DNA from: Cryptomeria japonica | Lineage: Eukaryota; Streptophyta; Pinopsida; Cupressales; Cupressaceae | NCBI RefSeq assembly: GCF_030272615.1 | Contig: NC_081412.1 | Location: 480,401,157-480,465,156 of the forward strand | Direction of reading: 5' to 3' | Length of the DNA stretch: 64,000 nucleotides | Shown: piece after piece, positions 59,300-64,000 of the stretch | Layout of the letters: each line of letters opens with the position of its first letter | Position numbering within the stretch: position 1 is the first letter of the stretch | Notes under the pieces: model-generated | Seen by the model: the letters and a program-made list of their open reading frames with translations, nothing else | What the model was told of the DNA's origin: nothing | Database searches by the model: none | Position numbers and translations under genes: made by a program

Positions 59300-62200
59300 T
59301 TTCTCTTCTTCTCTTCATACTGCAGAAGCTCAACATGCATTATCACGATTCACTACTTTGTTGAAACCATTTTATGCATTCTTTCAAGAGTGAAATTATT
59401 GTGTATCTTATCTTTGAATTTTTGTACTGTGTTGAGCACCATTAACCATAATTTTATCATTCAAAAGAGTACAAGGGAGGGGTTCTATCAACTCTTCAAC
59501 TCTTACTAGCAATGTGTTTGCACCATTGATTTGTTCAATCACCTTCCCCTTTGACTTCTTATATTCCTTTATTACCATTCTAATGTCTATGGTCCATTAT
59601 ATTATTGTGGCTTTATCTAAATCATTAAGGATCCCTTTTTCTACTAAAGCCTTTTCATCAATATTCTTGATGATTTAGAGGATTGTTTGGTAATTACCCA
59701 AATGAGGATCATATCTTCAATGCTTATGGCTTCCTTTCCTTCCCCTAGAAACATTCAATGGAGCACTGTCAATTCATCTTTGATGGCATAGTGAAAGCCC
59801 ATCACCTTATGAATCCCTTCCTCTCCTTTATGCTCAATCTCTTGTTTCCAATCCAATGCAACTGCAATAAAGGAGTCACCACTAGAGAATGCAATGTCCT
59901 ATTAAAATGTGAACTATAGGCTAGTAGATGGAGCACTTGAATCTATCAGCCCCATTATTTGTCCAATGTATTTTTTTAAATCTCTAATTTATTCTCTCAA
60001 TTCCCTCCTTTGAATCTTCTTCTTTGTCCAATCTATAAAAGATTGTGTCCAAAACTTGTTGAAGAGATTTTTTCTCCCATTATTTTTCCCACCTAAATGC
60101 ATATCCTTTATTTGGTAGTCTTTTTCCCCCATTTCATTTTTTAATATTATCAATTAATCATACAATAATTTGGGCCTTTTGATAGCCAGAGACATTAGTG
60201 GTAACAACTGATAGCTTGTTGGATTTCTTCTTTGGCTCCACTATTCCTAAATTCTTGCACCAATATTGTGAAGTCATCTTCATAAATTTCCTTATACCTC
60301 CTTTGCCTTTATTTAAAGGTTCTTGTTAACCATATTGGGATATTTCTAAATACGATTTCAGACCTATTTATGCCCTCTTGTTCTTGTTATTCTTCATTTG
60401 TTTGGATCTAATTCTTAGGCACCTTGTTCTCTCCTTTATCAACCATTTGTTCATTCTTGTTACCTACCATCTCACCATGATGTTATTTTTTTATGTTTTG
60501 TTCATCATCATGAGATGAGGGTGTGTCTTTTTCAATTTCTTGATCTCTTTCTTGTTCATTCTCCTGATCTTCATCCTTAGAAATCTCATCTACATAATGT
60601 TCTTCAAGAGCTTCTTCTTTATGACCATCCCTTCGGAGTTCCTCTTCTACATGATTTTGAATGGTATGAGGAGGCTCATGCTTTTGGTTTTTATCTTCTT
60701 CATTGATATCTCCCCCTCCAATCAAGGAGTGCAAAGGTTCTTCACTTTCTTTATTCAATGCATTTATATCTAATTTTGTGTCAACAACCCCTCCTACTTC
60801 AACATCCTTTTATATTTCTTCAATTTCCACATTTAATTGTGGCAAGTATTGTTCTTCTATGTCACCCTTAGAGGGGCTCTCTTCAATTGAAAGTTCTTCT
60901 AATTCTTTTCATTCTTCCCCTACATGAGTTTCTAGAATTTCATTTCTCCCAACTTCCTCTTTTGTATCATCATCAATGTGAATGGTATCTTGTTGTTCAA
61001 CTATTGCTTTGGCTGATACATTGACATAGGAAGATGGTAGTGGAATGTCTCCTTGATCTATTGAAATTTATTATGGAGGAGGAGTTGCCTCTATGTCTTG
61101 AGTAGAAGGGGCAACTTGTTCTTGTGCACTTGAGGTTTCTACCCTCAATCTCTTCTTTCTTTGCAATTATGGCCCTTCCTCTTCTATTTCCTCCTCGAAC
61201 CAATCTATTATTGTTCTTATTGGTGGTGGTCATATCTTTAATCTTTTGTAAACCCTTGGAGTATCCCTAAGGACCCCCTTGGTCTTTTATTTTGCTCTAT
61301 CAAACTTGGTCCTTTGGTGGATTGAGGATGTGGTAGTAGCAGGAGGAATCTCCTTCCTTTTCTTCAACTTCTCTACACTTGTGGAAGGAATATTTTAATT
61401 TCCTTACCAAATTTTAATTGTCTACATACCTTTAATGGATTTATCTCAATGAATGCTCATGCATGGCCCATTGGATGAGTTAGAGGAGGTAGCCTCTTTG
61501 AAGTAGAAGGGCTCTTTTTACCCTTAAACATGCTTTCTTTCTCTTATTGGGGATTTCCTCCAACCTATGAGATGGGAGTCATATTAGAAGGATGGTTGAT
61601 CCATTCAGTAGTCTAGTATATAACATCCTAGGCTCGTTGCTTCATATCCTCTAACTCTATTGAGTTCATGTCCATATTATGAACAAGAATGTCAAAAATC
61701 ATTTTCTAGTTGTATACTAGGTACAACCTATTCACACTATCCTTTTCCAGAGAATTATCTAGGACCTACATCTTCTTTGCATGGGTTGCCAAGTCTAGGA
61801 CCAAGCTACAATGGTCCCTTATCCTTACTTCATGGTCATCTACATAGTTAGCCTAGTGATCTTGAATGTTTGACACATGTTTGAAATGGGATCCTACAAG
61901 CTAGCTAAATGTACCAATGAGATTAAATTTTCTCTTTTCTATTTTTAAGGGTTTCAAAGAAAATTTTCATGGTTTAGCTTCTACATTTTTGGTTGTCTTC
62001 ATTCCAAGAAAGCATAAACACAAACTCTTATTGGTAGTTCAAAGAAAGGCTTATTTTTGTTTACCACATGATTGTGAGTATTACCCACCTGTCTATAGAG
62101 CTCACAATTAATCTATCACATAGATACTAGGGAAGTTTGTTTGGTACTATAGTGTGGCCTACTACTATGATGTATGTGAAGGTTTTAAGTTGAATGAAGT

Positions 62201-62390
62201 AGCTCCCAAACATTTGGATCTTAGCAACAACATCTAGTGATAATCTCTTAAAAAAATCTCCTTCCAGAGTCCTTATTATAGAAAACAAAAAAAGTCATTG
62301 ACTGTATAGTGGTCTTTTCTATTTCTTTTAAAATTTAGCTGAGGATAATGGTTACACACTTTTGCATTTGCATTGATGAGTGACCCTCTC
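59300..62390 (-). pseudogene. Eroded reverse-strand coding sequence of unknown family
   Basis: Reading down from about 62290, long peptide-like stretches appear in linked frames: LSLDVVAKIQMFGSYFIQLK, IVVGHTIVPNKLP, MKIFFETLKNRKEKFNLIG, VRIRDHCSLVLDLATHAKKM, KDSVNRLYLVYN, MDMNSIELEDMKQRA. Between about 61910 and 61580 one frame stays readable with seven TAG codons, each at a place where Gln fits and none of any other stop type. Below 61250 the product becomes very acidic and coiled-coil-like (60758-60483, Glu/Asp-rich). I do not recognise the family. It ends abruptly at the Copia LTR at 62401, which may have been inserted into it. Confidence 0.5.
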
Positions 62391-62400
62391 TTCTTCAACC

Positions 62401-63459
62401 TATTAGGTCCCAAAAACAACTGAGAAGGGGGGGGGGGGTGAATCAGTTGTCAAATAAATTCAAACCAAAAACAACTTAACCAACCTTAATGCTTAATACT
62501 GGTAAATCAGACTTTATGCTGGTAGACAGTTTATCAGTTAATTATAGTACCGGTAAAGATTAATGCATGAAACAGAAAGACAATAACATCCATAACACAT
62601 AACACCAATATTTGTATGTGGAAACCCTATAAGGGGAAAAATCACGGTGGGAAACCTTACCCATAATCAGATGATACTACTATAGATAGTATATGTATAC
62701 AAATGGGGTCTGGACATGCAAAAAGGCCAAGCACCTAGAGCTCACTACTCAAACACAAATAGGAGTCACACTAACTAAAATTGGATGGTTAAATCCAATA
62801 ATGATGTACTACTTAAAATAAAATCTTCATATGCTGGATTCAATACCGGTGTAGTTCTGATTGCTTTCACAAAAACCTTTCTTCACCTTCAAATGATGTC
62901 TGCATGTATAGCTCTGCTTATTCTCCCATATACCTTCTTACAATTCCTTATCCTGATCGCATATCGATCTTACAAATAAGATCTTACATATATACCATAA
63001 CCTAAGACCAATTTTAGTAGGTCATCTCTAAAAGATATTACAATAAAATAAATATAAGTAAATCAATAACCGATGCAATATCTGACTCAACATGTCGGCT
63101 TAATGCATTTACAATAACAAAAAAAATTTCTCCAAAGCATGTCGTGCTGATCTGGAATAGATAAGCCCATTGGTGCTTATTTTGGACCTATTTGCTGGTA
63201 ATAGCAATATTCAAATATGAATATGCCAATGAACAAATCTCCAAGACAAAGTGTCCAAACGATGTCTTTGACATAACCAGATGTTTTCCATGTCATCCCA
63301 AGTGCCTGTGAACAATATATCCTGTCAGTGTACCAGATACCGGTGACTGTGCATAAGTCACTTGCTTGCTGGTGAACATTGTCATTTCTCCAAAGTGCCA
63401 GAGTTGATAAGTGTTATGGGTGTTGACATCAATAACAAAACCATACCAAAATACCAACA
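62401..63459 (-). repeat. Copia-type LTR (3' LTR of a reverse-strand element)
   Basis: 1059 bp from TATTAGGTCC to TACCAACA. The start, the GAGAAGGGGGG-TGAATCAG block just inside, and the CA end match the solo LTR at 31048-32237. On the reverse strand it begins TGTTGGTATT directly after a polypurine tract, so it is the 3' LTR of an element running in from the right of the window. Confidence 0.8.
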
Positions 63460-63472
63460 ATCTCCCCCTTTG
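63460..63472 (-). other. Polypurine tract of the Copia-type element
   Basis: The reverse strand reads AAAGGGGGAGAT immediately before the TGTTGG of the LTR, preceded by TCATCAATGCC. This arrangement is common to plant Copia elements. Confidence 0.8.
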
Positions 63473-64000
63473 GCATTGATGACAACAAAAGATGGAAAAA
63501 CCATCAAAGTGCCAAAATAGAAATGCCAAAAACCAAAAATCAATATCTCCCCAAAAAAGATTATAACCAAAAATCAAAATTCAGATACAAAGAGTAATCA
63601 ATCTCTCCCAAAGAAATAGTCTCTCCCCTTGAGAGTAACATGTGTTCTCCTTGTGTTTTTGCATATCAATCTCTCCCCCTTTGACATCAAATGCCAAAGC
63701 CAATACAAAAGCCAGGTTCAAATACAAAATACCAACCAATTCAGTATGCCAACTACTCCCCCTGAGAAGTAGCTCTCCTCATCAAAGCCAGAGTAAAAGA
63801 TTTCTCTGTTAGTTCTGTCAGTTGATGATAAACATCAATTGTCTAAGACTCTACCAATGAGGGTATGACCCCAAGCTAATCTCTGAGATATTCAAAAGTC
63901 TCCTTAGGCAAAGGCTTAAGGAATATTTCTTGGTTGTTCATCTGAGATATTTCTTGGTCTATACAGTACTTGGATTGACTTAAGAATATAACTTTATCAG
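63473..64000 (-). mobile_element. Copia-type element, 3' internal edge, cut by the window end
   Basis: Internal sequence next to the polypurine tract. It has repeated CTCCCCCTTTGACATCAA and CTCTCCCC tracts (63473, 63610, 63670 and 63755), which on the reverse strand are purine-rich. No coding domain is visible yet; pol would lie beyond position 64000. Confidence 0.6.

Overview
This is a stretch of repeat-dense nuclear plant DNA. Telomere-type TTAGGG/TTTAGGG-like arrays, plant-lineage Ty3/Gypsy elements (Tat and chromovirus types), an RNase H-bearing L1-type LINE, a Copia-like LTR and very long AT-rich spacers all point to a seed plant with a large, methylated, transposon-filled genome. A gymnosperm is my guess, but nothing in the sequence proves it. 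I see no host gene that I would call functional.

Layout. 1-1862 and 18067-18410 are two halves of a degenerate telomere-like array split by a complete 16.2-kb Tat-lineage Ty3/Gypsy element (1863-18066, 5-bp target duplication GTTAG). It has 0.78-kb LTRs, a 2.3-kb leader, gag-pro-pol with two RNase H domains, and a 4.8-kb 3' region carrying an antisense Plant Mobile Domain (PMD) gene remnant. 18640-19110 is an AT-rich tandem array, and 19110-21100 is mostly empty with one doubtful ORF. About 21105-34219 is a reverse-strand Tekay/Del-like chromovirus with very long, unequal LTRs; its right LTR is interrupted by a Copia-type solo LTR (31048-32237, TSD AACAC). 34220-47134 is a forward-strand LINE remnant, cut open by a forward-strand chromovirus (36216-43950, TSD GGAAG). 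48346-54519 is a reverse-strand chromovirus (TSD GAAGA). 54525-59170 is AT-rich spacer. About 59300-62390 is an eroded reverse-strand coding sequence of unknown family. 62401 to the window end is a Copia-type LTR and the edge of its internal region.

How it fits together. The window is a nest: old LINE, then chromovirus 3 inside it; chromovirus 2 beside the LINE, then a solo LTR inside chromovirus 2. The Tat element is the youngest datable insertion (about 1.3% LTR difference counted by eye), yet its coding region holds ten premature stops, all explicable as C-to-T changes at CAG, CAA or CGA codons. The same TAG-for-CAG pattern runs through most other decayed ORFs here, as expected from deamination of methylated CHG and CG cytosines.

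The most interesting item is the Tat element's 3' region. The antisense PMD gene has a candidate first exon ending in a consensus GTAAGT donor. The interval upstream of its PMD exon carries the same GCGTCTGTG tandem motif that fills the leader upstream of gag, in the matching 5'-to-3' sense for each transcript.
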